From: JAWKSY01 sp041402125
GTDB taxonomy: Bacteria > Planctomycetota > GCA-002687715 > DRQF01
NCBI GenBank assembly: GCA_041402125.1
Contig: JAWKSY010000020.1
Span: forward strand, 1 to 64,000
Length of the DNA: 64,000 bases
Reading direction: 5' to 3'
In this document: piece after piece, positions 38,142 to 50,181 of the stretch
Layout of the letters: the number at the start of each line of letters is the position of its first letter
Position numbering within the stretch: position 1 is the stretch's first letter
Made by a program: the position numbers and the translations under genes
Notes under the pieces: model-generated
What the model was told of the DNA's origin: nothing
The model's input: the letters and a program-made list of their open reading frames with translations, nothing else
Databases searched by the model: none

Positions 38142-40727
38142 ATGTCGGAACGCTGGCTGGTGGCGATTCTGGGGCTGCTCCTCCTCGGGGCGGGAGGCTA
38201 CTTCGCGGGCTCGCAGGGTGGGGACGAGACAGACCTCATCCGGCGGGACGACGGCACGCGGACCTCGCGACCCGGGTCGGGAGAGGAGGGCGACGAGAAC
38301 GTCCTCGTCGATCTGCCCGATCGCGACGACGACGGCGACCGCGGGGCCCGACGCGCGGATCAGGTCGATCCGCAGCTCGGTCTCCACTTCAAGCTGGCCC
38401 TCCGCGATCACCTCGGCCGACCGCTCCGCGGCCTGCGCTGCGCCCTCGAGCTCGAGATGGGCGAGGACGAGCGCGTTGATCGCCGCCGCGCCGAGAGCGA
38501 CATCGACGGCGAGCTGACCTTCGCGCGCCTCGAACCCGGCGCCGCCTACCTCCTCCGGCTCGACGACGAGGAGCACTACCTCCGGAGCGAGCTGAAGTTC
38601 GTCGGCCTGCCGGAGATGGAGGACGCCTTCATCGTCGAGGTCCTTCCCTACGCGGTGCTGGTCGGCGAGACCCGGAATGAGCTCGGCGAGCCCGTCGCCG
38701 GCGTCATCGTCGGGATGGAGGGCTCGGAGATCGTGCGCAGTCGCGCCGACGGCAGCTTCCGACTCGCCCGCATCGAGGAGTCCGCGCAGCCCCGCCGCCT
38801 CGCGGCCCTGTCGGGGGACGGGCGGATGGTCGCCGAACTCGAGGTGCCGCCGATCGAGGCCGGAAGCCGGCACGAGGGCTACGCCTTCCCCATGCTTCCC
38901 TCGGCCCGGCTCGAGGGTCGCGTGGCCGACTTCCGCGACGCGGGACTCCCCGACGTCACGGTCAAGGTCATGGTCCAGGGGAAGGGACACCAGGCCTGGC
39001 TCCCCGTGCTCATGGCCGCGGCCGAGCAGGGGCTGATCGGCGTCGAGACGGGCAAGGGTTCGGTCTTCCTGTCCACGACGAGCCGCGCCGAGGGCGCCTA
39101 CGGACTGCCGCTCCCCTGGGCCCAGGGCTACCGCGGGATCGCCGAGAAGGAGAAGTGGTTCTGCTCCGGCGGCTGGGCGAAGATCGATCGCGTCGCCGAG
39201 GGTGAACTCGTCCGTCGCGACTTCCGCCTGAACCAGGGCGGCGCCCTCTCGGGCCCGATCGACTGGCCCGAGGGCATCCCCGAGGACGGCGAGGTCGTCG
39301 TCGTGGCCCAGCTCATCGCGAAGAAGGGACTCACCCGGACGGCGGTGATGCCGCCGGCCGAGACCTGGGGCATCGACGGCCTGCCCGCCGGGCGCTACCG
39401 CGTGCGCGTGTCCTGGCGGAAGGCGAACCTGCAGGACATCCAGACCGTGTTCGAGGGACTCGCCTGGGGGAACCCGACGAACAGCCCCGGCGGGCCCGTC
39501 CTGAATCCGGGCCTGCACGACATCGAGGCCCTCAAGCGCGCCGGCGCGATGGTCAACCACCTCCCCGTCTCCGGATTGAACCAGGCCTGGCAGGCAGGAA
39601 GCCCGAATCTCGATCTCGTTCTCTCCGATCGGAACCTGTCCGGCCTCCAGGAGATCCGGAGCAAGCGGATCAACGTCTCGGCCGGGAACCAGGTGATCCC
39701 GAACAACATCCCGGTCCTCAGCTCGGTCTTCGTCCAGAGCGACTCCAACGGGATCGAGTTCGAGTCCGTGGAGCTGGCGCAGGGGTCCTACCTCGCCAGC
39801 GGCAACACGATCAACTTCCGCCCCGCGATGGAGGTCCTCCTCGTCGCCGATCTCGAGCGCGAGGTCGACGTCACCCTCGACGCCTCGCGCGACGGCCTCG
39901 AGGTCGTCCTTCGCGAGCCCGTCCTCATCACCGGTCGGGTCCTCGACGAGATCGGAGAACCCGCGGCGGGCGCGCAGGTCCAGCTCTGGCAGGGCTCGCC
40001 CTTCCGGCCCAACCACGAGTCGGTGACCGCCGGTCCCGACGGTCGCTACGAGATCCGCGGCTGGACGGGCGGTGACTACACGATCGAGGCCTCGGGATCG
40101 GAGTTCACGAGCAAGGACCGCCGTCAGTTCACGGTCTGGGCCGGCGACCGACGCCAGGAGGACCTGCGGATCGACCGCGGCCTCTCCGTCGCCGGCGTGG
40201 TCCACGACGAGAACGGAAAGGCGCGGGCCGGGATCTCCGTGTTCATGAACCAGGGCGGAAAGACGACCTCGGCCACGACCGACGCCGCGGGGCGCTTCCG
40301 CTTCGCCAAGCTCGTGCGCGGCGAGGCGCGGATCTACGCCCGCAGCGGCGGGAAGTCCGGTCAGGATTTCAGCGACCGCCTCGAGATCCTCGTCTCCGGT
40401 CGCGAGCAGCCCGCGCGCCTCGAGCTCGGCCCCTCGATCACCATCGAGGGCGAGCTCCTCGACGAGCAGGGGCTGGCGATGCCCAACGTGACCATCGAGG
40501 CCGTCGGACGCGACAACGGATCGCTCAAGCGCAGCGGCAAGACGGACGCCCAGGGCCGCTTCCGGATCCCCGGCTGCTACCCCGGCCCCTACCGCGTCAC
40601 CGCGAACATCCCGCAGCCGAAGAAGAAGGCGAAGTCTCGCAACAAGACGAAGAAGATCGCGCTTCCGTCCCAGAACGTCGATCTCTTCCGCGGCGACCAG
40701 CCCTTCATCTCCCTGCGCAAGCGCTGA
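38142..40727 (+). CDS. Membrane-anchored protein with carboxypeptidase-regulatory-like repeats (paralogue A)
   Basis: 861 aa. N-terminal MSERWLVAILGLLLLGAGGY is a single TM anchor, then an acidic linker. The rest is a series of carboxypeptidase-regulatory-like (CarboxypepD_reg) beta-sandwich units, each of form 'G-V-DE-G-P-AGA-V ... DG-G-F-F': for example GETRNELGEPVAGVIV, GRVADFRDAGLPDVTV, GRVLDEIGEPAAGAQV, GVVHDENGKARAGISV and GELLDEQGLAMPNVTI. About seven units. The C-terminus RGDQPFISLRKR is shared with the next gene. No enzyme motif was seen; probably an envelope-exposed structural or adhesion protein. ATG chosen by GAGGAGGACGGGG and the shared MSERW start. Confidence 0.85.
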   Translation: MSERWLVAILGLLLLGAGGYFAGSQGGDETDLIRRDDGTRTSRPGSGEEGDENVLVDLPDRDDDGDRGARRADQVDPQLGLHFKLALRDHLGRPLRGLRCALELEMGEDERVDRRRAESDIDGELTFARLEPGAAYLLRLDDEEHYLRSELKFVGLPEMEDAFIVEVLPYAVLVGETRNELGEPVAGVIVGMEGSEIVRSRADGSFRLARIEESAQPRRLAALSGDGRMVAELEVPPIEAGSRHEGYAFPMLPSARLEGRVADFRDAGLPDVTVKVMVQGKGHQAWLPVLMAAAEQGLIGVETGKGSVFLSTTSRAEGAYGLPLPWAQGYRGIAEKEKWFCSGGWAKIDRVAEGELVRRDFRLNQGGALSGPIDWPEGIPEDGEVVVVAQLIAKKGLTRTAVMPPAETWGIDGLPAGRYRVRVSWRKANLQDIQTVFEGLAWGNPTNSPGGPVLNPGLHDIEALKRAGAMVNHLPVSGLNQAWQAGSPNLDLVLSDRNLSGLQEIRSKRINVSAGNQVIPNNIPVLSSVFVQSDSNGIEFESVELAQGSYLASGNTINFRPAMEVLLVADLEREVDVTLDASRDGLEVVLREPVLITGRVLDEIGEPAAGAQVQLWQGSPFRPNHESVTAGPDGRYEIRGWTGGDYTIEASGSEFTSKDRRQFTVWAGDRRQEDLRIDRGLSVAGVVHDENGKARAGISVFMNQGGKTTSATTDAAGRFRFAKLVRGEARIYARSGGKSGQDFSDRLEILVSGREQPARLELGPSITIEGELLDEQGLAMPNVTIEAVGRDNGSLKRSGKTDAQGRFRIPGCYPGPYRVTANIPQPKKKAKSRNKTKKIALPSQNVDLFRGDQPFISLRKR

Positions 40728-40872
40728 TCGAGGTTCGTACGGGAGAGGCCCCGAGCCGTCCCTCGGGGTTTCTCCGGAAATCCGCTCCGGCGGGCGGCTC
40801 GGAATGCGACAGTCGCTCCCGGCGGCGCGCGTACCCGACGGCGGGGCGCGCTCCGCGCCCGGAGGGAGCCTC

Positions 40873-43195
<2,323 letters not shown>

Positions 43196-43212
43196 GACCG
43201 CCCGGAACGAGA

Positions 43213-43245
43213 GGGGGGAGGCGATCCGACGGATCGCCTCCCCCC
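43213..43245. terminator. Perfect bidirectional hairpin terminator
   Basis: A perfect 15-base stem (GGGGGGAGGCGATCC with its complement) around a three-base loop sits midway between convergent genes ending at 43195 and 43273. It can serve both strands. Confidence 0.7.
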
Positions 43246-43272
43246 GATGCGTTCACGAGAGTCGAGGGCGTA

Positions 43273-44892
43273 TCAGTTGCCCTGCGCCGGCTTCGGCATC
43301 TTGCTCTCGTTCGTGAAGGTGATGTCCTCGGGCATGGTCGCGGCGCGGCGCGCGATCTCGGCGTACACCTCGACGACGCGGACGGCGTCGACGGAGTTGA
43401 TCTTCTGGACCGTGTCCTCGGGCGTGTGATAGTCGTCGTGGAAGGGCGTGATGATCGAGAAGAGGATCGGCACGCCGGCGGCGAAGAAGCGGGCGTGGTC
43501 GCTCGCCATCATGATGCTGTCGCCGGGCAGGGCCTTGAGGCCGGACTCGGCGAAGAGGGGCTGGCAGAGCTCGATCAGGCCCGTGCCGGACTGCATGCCG
43601 TCGACGCGGATCTGGTGGTCGGTGATGCGACCGATCATGTCGAAGTTGATCATGAGCTGGTGGTCCTCGATGGGCACCAGCGGGTTCCGCGTGTAGTAGG
43701 CCGCGCCGTGGAGGCCCTGCTCCTCGGCGTCGAGGCCGAGGATGAGGACGCTGCGGGCGTCGGCGTCCGGCGGGAGCGTCTTGTAGTAGTCCACGATCCG
43801 GCGGCCGATCATGATGATCGCGGCGGTGCCGGAGGCGTTGTCGTCGGCGCCGGGGTGGATCTCGCCGGCGCGGTTGCGGGCGCGCGATCCGCGGTAGCCG
43901 AGGCCGAGGTGGTCGATGTGGGCGCCGACGACCACGAGCTCCTTCGCGAGCTTGCCGCGACCGGGGATGATGCCGCCGACGTTGCTGGCCGGATCACCTC
44001 CGGAGAGTCCGATCTCGATCTTCATCTCGGCGACGCCGTTCAGCGGGAAGACGCAGCGACCCGCGTCGGCCCGGGCGCGGATCGCCTCGAGGGAATCGCC
44101 CTTGTCGTGCGTGGCCGCGAGGAGGGCGGCGCCGCCCTTCGCGTCGAGAGCGACGACCGGGAAGCGGACGATGCGGGCGGAGAAGGTCGCGAGCTCGTCC
44201 ATCGTCTCCTTGACGTCGGCGTCGACGCCCGGGGGAACGATGAGGATCGCGCCCGCCGCGCCGCGGCGGCTCAGCTCGCGGAGACGGCGTCGCAGGCTGC
44301 TGCGGTTCGACCAGCCGCCGTCCTTCTTCCACTGGCTGCGGCCCTCGGCGTCGAGGGGCTCGAAGAGGAAGGCGACCGCGATCTTGCCGTCGAAGGAGTC
44401 GTCGTCGGCGAGGCCGACCCAGTCGTCCGTCCCGCTCGGGATGCCGTAGCCGACGAAGACCATCTCGCCCGACCCTTCCTCGGCGCCGGCGGCCGAGCCG
44501 CGGAGCGAGCCCTCGGGGAGAGCGATCTCGCCGCCGGCGACGCTCAGCGAGGCGCTCGTGGCGGTGCGCTTCTGGTTGAAGTGGAAGTCCTGCCGGAAGG
44601 TGGTGGCGCCGTCGCCGACGTAGTTGGCGTTGGTGCCCCCGAAGGCCGGCTGGAGGCCCACGGCCCTCATGTGGAACTCGATGTAGTCCCGAGCCATCGC
44701 CATCTCGGGAGTGCCCGGCCAGCGACCCTTCAGGAAGGGGTCGGCGAGGAACTCGACGTGGCGACGGAAGGTCGCGATCTCCTCCTCGCTGGGCTCGGGG
44801 GCCTTCCAGGTCGGCGCGTCCTGGGCGCGGAGCGGGGAGAGCGGCAGGGCCAGCACGGCGGCCGCCAGGGCGAGGGCGAAACGAGACGTCAT
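43273..44892 (-). CDS. Secreted M28-family zinc peptidase
   Basis: 539 aa. Signal peptide ALALAAAVLALPLSPLRAQ. Residues about 40-330 include a PA-like insert: EMVFVGYGIPSGTDDWVGLA and ILIVPPGVDADVKETMDEL. The catalytic M28 domain (about 310-510) has AHIDHLG, GADDNASGT, DAEEQGLHGA, INFDMIG and SDHARFFAAGVPILF, giving all five zinc ligands and the catalytic Glu. It probably cleaves N-terminal amino acids from peptides outside the cytoplasmic membrane. Start fits the signal peptide. Divergent from the gene at 45217. Confidence 0.9.
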   Translation of the reverse strand: MTSRFALALAAAVLALPLSPLRAQDAPTWKAPEPSEEEIATFRRHVEFLADPFLKGRWPGTPEMAMARDYIEFHMRAVGLQPAFGGTNANYVGDGATTFRQDFHFNQKRTATSASLSVAGGEIALPEGSLRGSAAGAEEGSGEMVFVGYGIPSGTDDWVGLADDDSFDGKIAVAFLFEPLDAEGRSQWKKDGGWSNRSSLRRRLRELSRRGAAGAILIVPPGVDADVKETMDELATFSARIVRFPVVALDAKGGAALLAATHDKGDSLEAIRARADAGRCVFPLNGVAEMKIEIGLSGGDPASNVGGIIPGRGKLAKELVVVGAHIDHLGLGYRGSRARNRAGEIHPGADDNASGTAAIIMIGRRIVDYYKTLPPDADARSVLILGLDAEEQGLHGAAYYTRNPLVPIEDHQLMINFDMIGRITDHQIRVDGMQSGTGLIELCQPLFAESGLKALPGDSIMMASDHARFFAAGVPILFSIITPFHDDYHTPEDTVQKINSVDAVRVVEVYAEIARRAATMPEDITFTNESKMPKPAQGN

Positions 44893-45216
44893 CGGGACTC
44901 CTCCGAAGGGGTCGTTGAGAGACGAGGGGAGCGGGGGCCGTCACGCTTCGTCGGCGTCGGCCCCGGACCGCGACCCCGGGTGGCCGGGATCGATCCTCGC
45001 GTGGGCTCTACGCGGGACGGTCCGATATCCTTCGCGGATTCTGGCACGCCGCGCCGGAGAGGTCGAGAGGGCCCGGCGCGTTGCCGTGGGCGCGCGCGTG
45101 GCGTACCGTCCCTCCGGAAGCCCGTCGTCCGGCCTCCACCGCCCGGGGCGGTGCGTCTCCCGCGGAGTCGGCCGCGCGTCCGCGCCGGGTTCCGCGTCCC
45201 GTGGCCCGAGATCTCG
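44893..45216. other. Divergent intergenic region with a candidate promoter
   Basis: 324 bases between the M28 gene and the exporter operon. It has a TATCCT hexamer at 45026-45031 reading toward the plus-strand gene but 186 bases before its start, so the operon may have a long leader or an unseen closer promoter. No reading frame here resembles a protein and no RNA gene was recognised. Confidence 0.4.
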
Positions 45217-46500
45217 ATGTCGCCCTCGCCGCTCCTCGTCGTCCTGATCGCCGGCCTCCTCGCGCCGGGGCCCCGGGTGGTGCCGCACGCCCATCCCGCG
45301 GACGGTCCCGACGTGGATCTCCGCGTCCGCGTCGAGGAGGGCGTCGTGCGCCTGCAGGCGGTGATGAACCTCGCCTTCTGCGACGAGGTCGCCTTCCTCC
45401 CCCGGGCCGAGGAGGAGGCGGTGACGCGGGACGAGGTGCCCGAGATGCGCAAGGTCCTGCTGGAGACCTTCGCCCGCGAGGTCGCCCTCGAGGTCGACGG
45501 CATCGCGGTCGCGCCGGCGCGTGACGAGTTCGAGATGCTCCCCTTCGACGCGGGCGATGCGAGCCAGTATCCGCGCTCCGGCATGCTCGCCGTCATCAAG
45601 TTCCGCGTCGAACTCGAGTACCCGCTCAACGAGGCGCCGCGGAGTGTCGGACTGACCTGGCGTCTCCACCCGATCAACACCGCGCTCGAGGACTTCGCGG
45701 AGGTGCCGATCGACGTCAACGCGCAGTGGACGGCCTTCGGCGAGGTCCGGATCGTGACGCTCACGCGGAACGAGCCGCAGTTCGTCTGGCACGCTCCGGC
45801 CGGCGAGAGGAAGGACCGACTCCTCGCCGTCCCCGCGCCGGCCCCGACGCGCGAGACCCCGTCCCGCGGCGGGCCGATCGCCCTCGGCGTCCTCGCCCTC
45901 GCGGGCGGTCTCCTCGTCCTCTGGCGCGCGCGCCGCGGCCGGATCCCGGCGCTCGTCGCGGTCTGCGTCCTGCCCCTCGCGGGCGCCTGGCTCTGGGACG
46001 TCTCGCTCCGCCGCGACGCCGGGCCGCCGCTGCCCGACCGGACCGCGGCGGCCGAGGCCTTCGGAGCCCTTCACGCCAACATCTACCGGGCCTTCGACTA
46101 CGGCGACGAGGACCGGGTCTACGACGCCCTCGCCCGCAGCGTGACGGGGCCGCTCCTCGACGAGGTCTACGACGAGGTCTACCGCTCGCTCGTCATGCAG
46201 GAGCACGGCGGCGCCGTGGGCCGCGTGCGGAAGGTCGAGCGGCTCGCGACCGAGGTCCACGACATCGGCCTGTCGCCCGACGGCGGCCATCCGCTCTTCC
46301 GCGTCGACTGCCGCTGGCGCGTCGAGGGCGAGGTCTTCCACTGGGGGCACACCCACACGCGCACGAACGAGTACTTCGCGGAGTACTCCGTCCTCGAGAC
46401 CGACGCCGGCTGGCGCATCGAGGGCCACCGCGTCATCGAGCAGTTCCGGGTCGCGGCCGAGGGCGAGGTCGTTCCCGCGACGGACGGGGGAGGGCGATGA
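45217..46500 (+). CDS. Uncharacterised exported membrane protein of the ABC operon
   Basis: 427 aa. A signal-like helix (SPLLVVLIAGLLAPGP) leads into an extracytoplasmic beta-rich domain (about 30-200) with VDLRVRVEEGVVRLQAVMNL and FRVELEYPLNEAP. Two TM helices follow near 218-236 (IALGVLALAGGLLVLW) and 244-262 (ALVAVCVLPLAGAWLW), then a soluble domain (about 280-427) with AFGALHANIYRAFDY, DEVYDEVYRSLV, and a C-terminal FHWGHTHTRTNEYFAEY strand, reminiscent of a lumazine-binding/NTF2-like sheet. No known family recognised. Its stop overlaps the next ATG (ATGA), so it is coupled to the transporter and may be its substrate-handling subunit. Confidence 0.7.
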   Translation: MSPSPLLVVLIAGLLAPGPRVVPHAHPADGPDVDLRVRVEEGVVRLQAVMNLAFCDEVAFLPRAEEEAVTRDEVPEMRKVLLETFAREVALEVDGIAVAPARDEFEMLPFDAGDASQYPRSGMLAVIKFRVELEYPLNEAPRSVGLTWRLHPINTALEDFAEVPIDVNAQWTAFGEVRIVTLTRNEPQFVWHAPAGERKDRLLAVPAPAPTRETPSRGGPIALGVLALAGGLLVLWRARRGRIPALVAVCVLPLAGAWLWDVSLRRDAGPPLPDRTAAAEAFGALHANIYRAFDYGDEDRVYDALARSVTGPLLDEVYDEVYRSLVMQEHGGAVGRVRKVERLATEVHDIGLSPDGGHPLFRVDCRWRVEGEVFHWGHTHTRTNEYFAEYSVLETDAGWRIEGHRVIEQFRVAAEGEVVPATDGGGR

Positions 46501-47177
46501 GCGCCGCCCCGATGGTCGAGATCGAGGATCTCGTCTTCGACTACGGCGGGGGCTCGTTCCGGCTCGAGCTGCCGCGACTCGTCATCGGGCGCGGCGAGCG
46601 GGTCGCCTGCATCGGCCCCAGCGGATCGGGGAAGACGACCCTCATCAACCTCGCCACCGGCATCCTCGTGCCGCGCGCGGGCACCGTCCGGCTGGATGGC
46701 GAGCGCATCGACGGCCTCTCGGACGCGGCGCGCCGCGCGCGGCGGATCAGCAAGGTCGGGATGGTCTTCCAGGAGTTCGAGCTGCTCGAGTACCTCAGCG
46801 CCCGCGAGAACCTCCTCCTGCCCTACTTCGTGAGCGGTCGCCTGACCCTCGACGCGGCGGTGAAGGAGCGCGCGGCGGCGCTCGCCGAGGCGCTCGGCAT
46901 CGACGCGATCCTCGGCCGCCGGCCCGCGCGCCTCTCGCAGGGCGAGCGCCAGCGGGTCGCGATCGGCCGCGCCCTCGTCACCGAACCCGTCCTCATCGTC
47001 GCCGACGAGCCGACCGGCAACCTCGACCCCCGCAACGCCAACCGCACGCTCGATCTGCTCTTCGAGCGCGCGCGCGAGCGCGACGCGGCGCTGCTCGTCG
47101 TCACCCACGATCACGGCCTGCTCGAGCGCTTCGATCGCGTGATCGACCTCGCGCGGGACGGCGGAGGCGTCCGATGA
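46497..47177 (+). CDS. ABC transporter ATPase (LolD/MacB type)
   Basis: 226 aa. Walker A GPSGSGKTT, Q-loop MVFQEFELLEYLSARENLLLP (the Q-EFEL-L form seen in LolD/FtsE/MacB), signature LSQGERQRVAIGRAL with Gln in place of the second Gly, Walker B VLIVADEPTGNLD and H-loop VVTHDHG. All motifs for ATP hydrolysis are present. It overlaps both neighbours by four bases, so the three genes are translationally coupled. It energises the FtsX-like permease that follows. Confidence 0.9.
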   Translation: MSAAPMVEIEDLVFDYGGGSFRLELPRLVIGRGERVACIGPSGSGKTTLINLATGILVPRAGTVRLDGERIDGLSDAARRARRISKVGMVFQEFELLEYLSARENLLLPYFVSGRLTLDAAVKERAAALAEALGIDAILGRRPARLSQGERQRVAIGRALVTEPVLIVADEPTGNLDPRNANRTLDLLFERARERDAALLVVTHDHGLLERFDRVIDLARDGGGVR

Positions 47178-48339
47178 AGGGGCTCCTCCTCCTGTCCTGG
47201 CGGCAGCTCACCTTCCATCGCACGCGGTCCGCGATCCTCGTCCTCGCGCTCGCGGCCACGATCTTCCTGCCCGTGGCGACGCAGCTCCTGGTGTCGCGCT
47301 ACGACGCCGATCTGCGCGCCCGCGCGGCGACGAGCCCGCTCGTCGCGGGAAGCAAGGGGAACCGCTTCGACCTGACGCTGGCGACCCTCTACTTCCGCTC
47401 GGCCGACCTCGACGTCGTTCCCTTCTCGGAGTACGAGGCGCTGCGCGACGCGGGCTTCGGCGTGGCCATCCCGATGCACCTCCGCTTCACGGCGCGGGGT
47501 CGTCCCGTCGTCGCGACGAGTCCGGAGTACTTCGCGCACCGCCGTCTCCGCCCCGAGCGCGGGCGACTCCCGTATCGCATCGGCGAGGTCGTGCTCGGGG
47601 CCGGCGTGGCGGCGGATCTCGGGCTCGGGCCGGGCGACCACCTCTTCTCCGACCAGCGCGAGATCTACGACATCACCAAGCCCCCGGCGCTGAAGATGCC
47701 CGTCGTGGGCGTCCTGGGCCGCGCCGACGGTCCCGACGATCTCGCGGTCTTCGTCGACACGAAGACCGCCTGGGTGCTGGAGGGATCTCGCACGGCCACG
47801 ACGACGCGAAGACGATCCCGAAGGAACTCGTGATGAGCGAGGGCGAGGAGTCGCGCCGGATCTCGCCCGCGATGATCGAGTACAACGAGGTCACGCCCGA
47901 GAACGCGGCCTCGTTCCACTACCACGGCGACTCCTCGTCGCTGCCGCTGAGCGCGATCCTCTTCCTGCCGCGCGACGCCAAGTCGCGGACCCTCGTCAAG
48001 TCGCGGGTCAACGCCTCGAAGCTCTACCAGATGGTCGTGCCCACCGAGGTCATCGACGACCTGATGGCCTACGTCTTCCGCATCAAGGCCTTCCTCGACC
48101 TCGTCTCCGCGCTCCTCGCCGCCGTCACCGGCCTGCTCGTCGCTCTCGTGATCCTGCTCACGCTGAAGATGCGCCGTCGCGAGATCGAGGCCCTCCACCG
48201 GATCGGCTGCAGCCGACACGCCGTCCTCGCGCTCTACGCGATCGAGATCGGGCTCCTCGCCACCTTCGCCGCGCTCCTCGCCGGCGCCGCGCTCGCGGCG
48301 GCCCTCGCCTGGGCGCCGGACCTCGTCCGGACGCTCTGA
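47174..48339 (+). CDS. FtsX/MacB-type ABC permease, one apparent frameshift
   Basis: About 388 aa when joined. N-terminal TM helix (SAILVLALAATIFLPVATQL), a large extracytoplasmic domain (about 45-290) and a cluster of two or three TM helices at the end: LVSALLAAVTGLLVALVILLTL and YAIEIGLLATFAALLAGAALAAAL, with LKMRRREIEALHRIGCS between them as the FtsX-type cytoplasmic loop. Reading breaks at 47782-47784; one missing G restores VLEGISHGHDDAKTIPKE and the frame ending at 48339. Four-TM permeases of this kind extract or export lipoproteins, peptides or drugs, or act mechanically. Substrate unknown. ATGA overlap with the ATPase gene. Confidence 0.83.
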
Positions 48340-48398
48340 CCGATGTCCGCCGACCGTCCGCGCCGGATGAGGGTGCGCCCGCGAGCGAGGATCGCGCC

Positions 48399-50075
48399 GT
48401 GATCGGGGCGAGCGCGGCGGGCCTGGTCGGCGGGATCGGCCTCTTCCTCATCGGCATGCGGCTCATGACCGAGGGGCTGAAGCTCGCCGCCGGCGGGGCC
48501 CTCCGCGACATCCTCGGCCGCTGGACCGACTCGGTGGGGCGGGGGATCCTCTCCGGCGCGCTCCTCACCGGCCTCGTGCAGTCCTCGAGCGCGGTCACCG
48601 TCGCGACGATCGGCTTCGTGAATGCCGGCGTTCTCACCCTCTCCCAGGGGCTCGGCGTCATCTACGGCAGCAACGTCGGCACGACCGCGACCGGCTGGAT
48701 CGTCGCCGCGATCGGCTTCGACCTCGACGTGAAGGCGCTGGCCCTGCCGCTGATCGGCGTGGGGGCCGCGACCCGGCTCGTGCGGGGGAGCGGTCGGGCC
48801 GCCGCCGTCGGCGACGCCCTCGCCGGTTTCGGACTGCTCTTCCTCGGGCTCGGCGTCCTGCGCGCGGCCTTCCTCGGCCTCGAGGATCAGGTCGACCTCG
48901 CCGGCTTCGCCGGTCCCGGGCCCCTCGGGGCCGCCGTCCTCGTGCTCGTCGGCGTCGTCGTCACCTTCCTCGTGCAGTCCTCGAGCGCCACGATCGCCCT
49001 CGCGCTCACCGCGGTGGGCGGCGGGGCGCTCTCGCTCACGCAGGGCGCGGCCCTCGTGATCGGCGCGAACGTCGGCACGACGTCGACGGCGGCGCTCTCC
49101 GTCCTCGGCGCCACGCCGAACGCCCGCCGCGTCGCCCTCGGTCACGGCCTGTTCAACCTCGTGACCGGCGCGGTCGCCTTCGCCGGGCTCCCCGCGATGC
49201 TGCGCGGCCTCGTCGCCCTCGGCGCCGCGATCGGATGGGCGCCGACGGACGCGACGGTCCTCGCGACCTTCCACACCGCCTTCAACCTGCTCGGCGTCGT
49301 GCTCGTCGCGCCCTTCACGCGGCGCCTCGTGGCCTTCCTCGACACCCGTTTCCGCGAGGCCGAGGAGGATCTCGCGCGGCCGCGACATCTCGACCGCAAC
49401 GTGCTCGAGACGCCGGCGCTGGCGCTCCGGGCCCTCGCGCTCGAACTGGCCCGGACCGCGGGCATCGTGCGGGAGTCGCTGCGAGAAGCGTCGGAGGGCC
49501 ATCCCTCCGCGGCGCGGATCGCCGCCCGGGGCAGCGCCGTCGCGCGGCTCCTCGAGGCCTCGGCCGCCTTCGCGAACGAGCTCCGGCGCTCGGCCCTGTC
49601 CCATCCGGTCGCGCAGGGTCTGCCCGCCGCGCTCCGCGCCGCGGGCTACCTCGACGAGCTCGCCGATCTCGCGGGCGAGCTCGACCGTCCCGAGTCGCGG
49701 ACCCTCGCGGCGCGGCTGGGCCTCGAGTCCCGGTTTCGAGGAGTTCCGCGCGGAGGTGCTGGCCGTCGTCGCCGAGGCCCTCGGTCCGGCCCTCGAGGTC
49801 GGCGGCGCGGCGCCCGCGAAGCGCGGCATCGGGAGGCGCTACGAGGGATTGAAGGCGGCCGTGCTCCGCCGCGAGGCGAGTGCGCCGACGCCATCGCGCT
49901 GCGCCCCCTGCTGCGGCTCGTGGACCACCTCCGCGACCTGCGCCTCGCCGCCAACCGGGCCCGCAAGACGGCGCTCTGCCTGCGACCGCTGCTCGGGCTC
50001 GAGCCCGAATCCGTTCGCCGGACCCCTCGGAAGCCGGGAAGACCGGGTCGCGCCGCGCGTCTCGAGGGTCGGTGA
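48399..50075 (+). CDS. Na/Pi cotransporter family protein with PhoU-like tail, two compensating frameshifts
   Basis: About 558 aa, GTG start. Two inverted halves each hold the family QSSS motif: LTGLVQSSSAVTVATIGF (about 52-69) and FLVQSSSATIALALTAVGGG (about 190-209), with SNVGTT and ANVGTT glycine turns. Eight or so TM helices end near residue 315 (FTRRLVAFLDTRF). The cytoplasmic tail has PhoU-like helices (about 330-540). Inside it the frame slips at 49734-49736 (one extra T) and returns at 49875-49876 (one missing G), so about 47 residues are misread; corrected they read FEEFRAEVLAVVAEALGP. It probably couples sodium to phosphate uptake or efflux. Confidence 0.85.
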   Translation: MIGASAAGLVGGIGLFLIGMRLMTEGLKLAAGGALRDILGRWTDSVGRGILSGALLTGLVQSSSAVTVATIGFVNAGVLTLSQGLGVIYGSNVGTTATGWIVAAIGFDLDVKALALPLIGVGAATRLVRGSGRAAAVGDALAGFGLLFLGLGVLRAAFLGLEDQVDLAGFAGPGPLGAAVLVLVGVVVTFLVQSSSATIALALTAVGGGALSLTQGAALVIGANVGTTSTAALSVLGATPNARRVALGHGLFNLVTGAVAFAGLPAMLRGLVALGAAIGWAPTDATVLATFHTAFNLLGVVLVAPFTRRLVAFLDTRFREAEEDLARPRHLDRNVLETPALALRALALELARTAGIVRESLREASEGHPSAARIAARGSAVARLLEASAAFANELRRSALSHPVAQGLPAALRAAGYLDELADLAGELDRPESRTLAARLGLESRFRGVPRGGAGRRRRGPRSGPRGRRRGAREARHREALRGIEGGRAPPRGECADAIALRPLLRLVDHLRDLRLAANRARKTALCLRPLLGLEPESVRRTPRKPGRPGRAARLEGR

Positions 50076-50151
50076 GGCCGGACCCGACCCGTCCGCGGCC
50101 GCGGCCGGCGCGGGTCGCGACCGCGGGGAGACCCTCGGCGACCATCGGGGT

Positions 50152-50157
50152 TAGGAT
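50152..50157 (+). promoter_or_regulatory. Candidate -10 element (TAGGAT) for the transglutaminase-like gene
   Basis: GTTAGGATG, the same string as at 3206-3214, lies 25 bases before the ATG at 50182. No -35 box is obvious. Confidence 0.35.
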
Positions 50158-50181
50158 GGCGATCCGGGAGGTCGAGATCCG

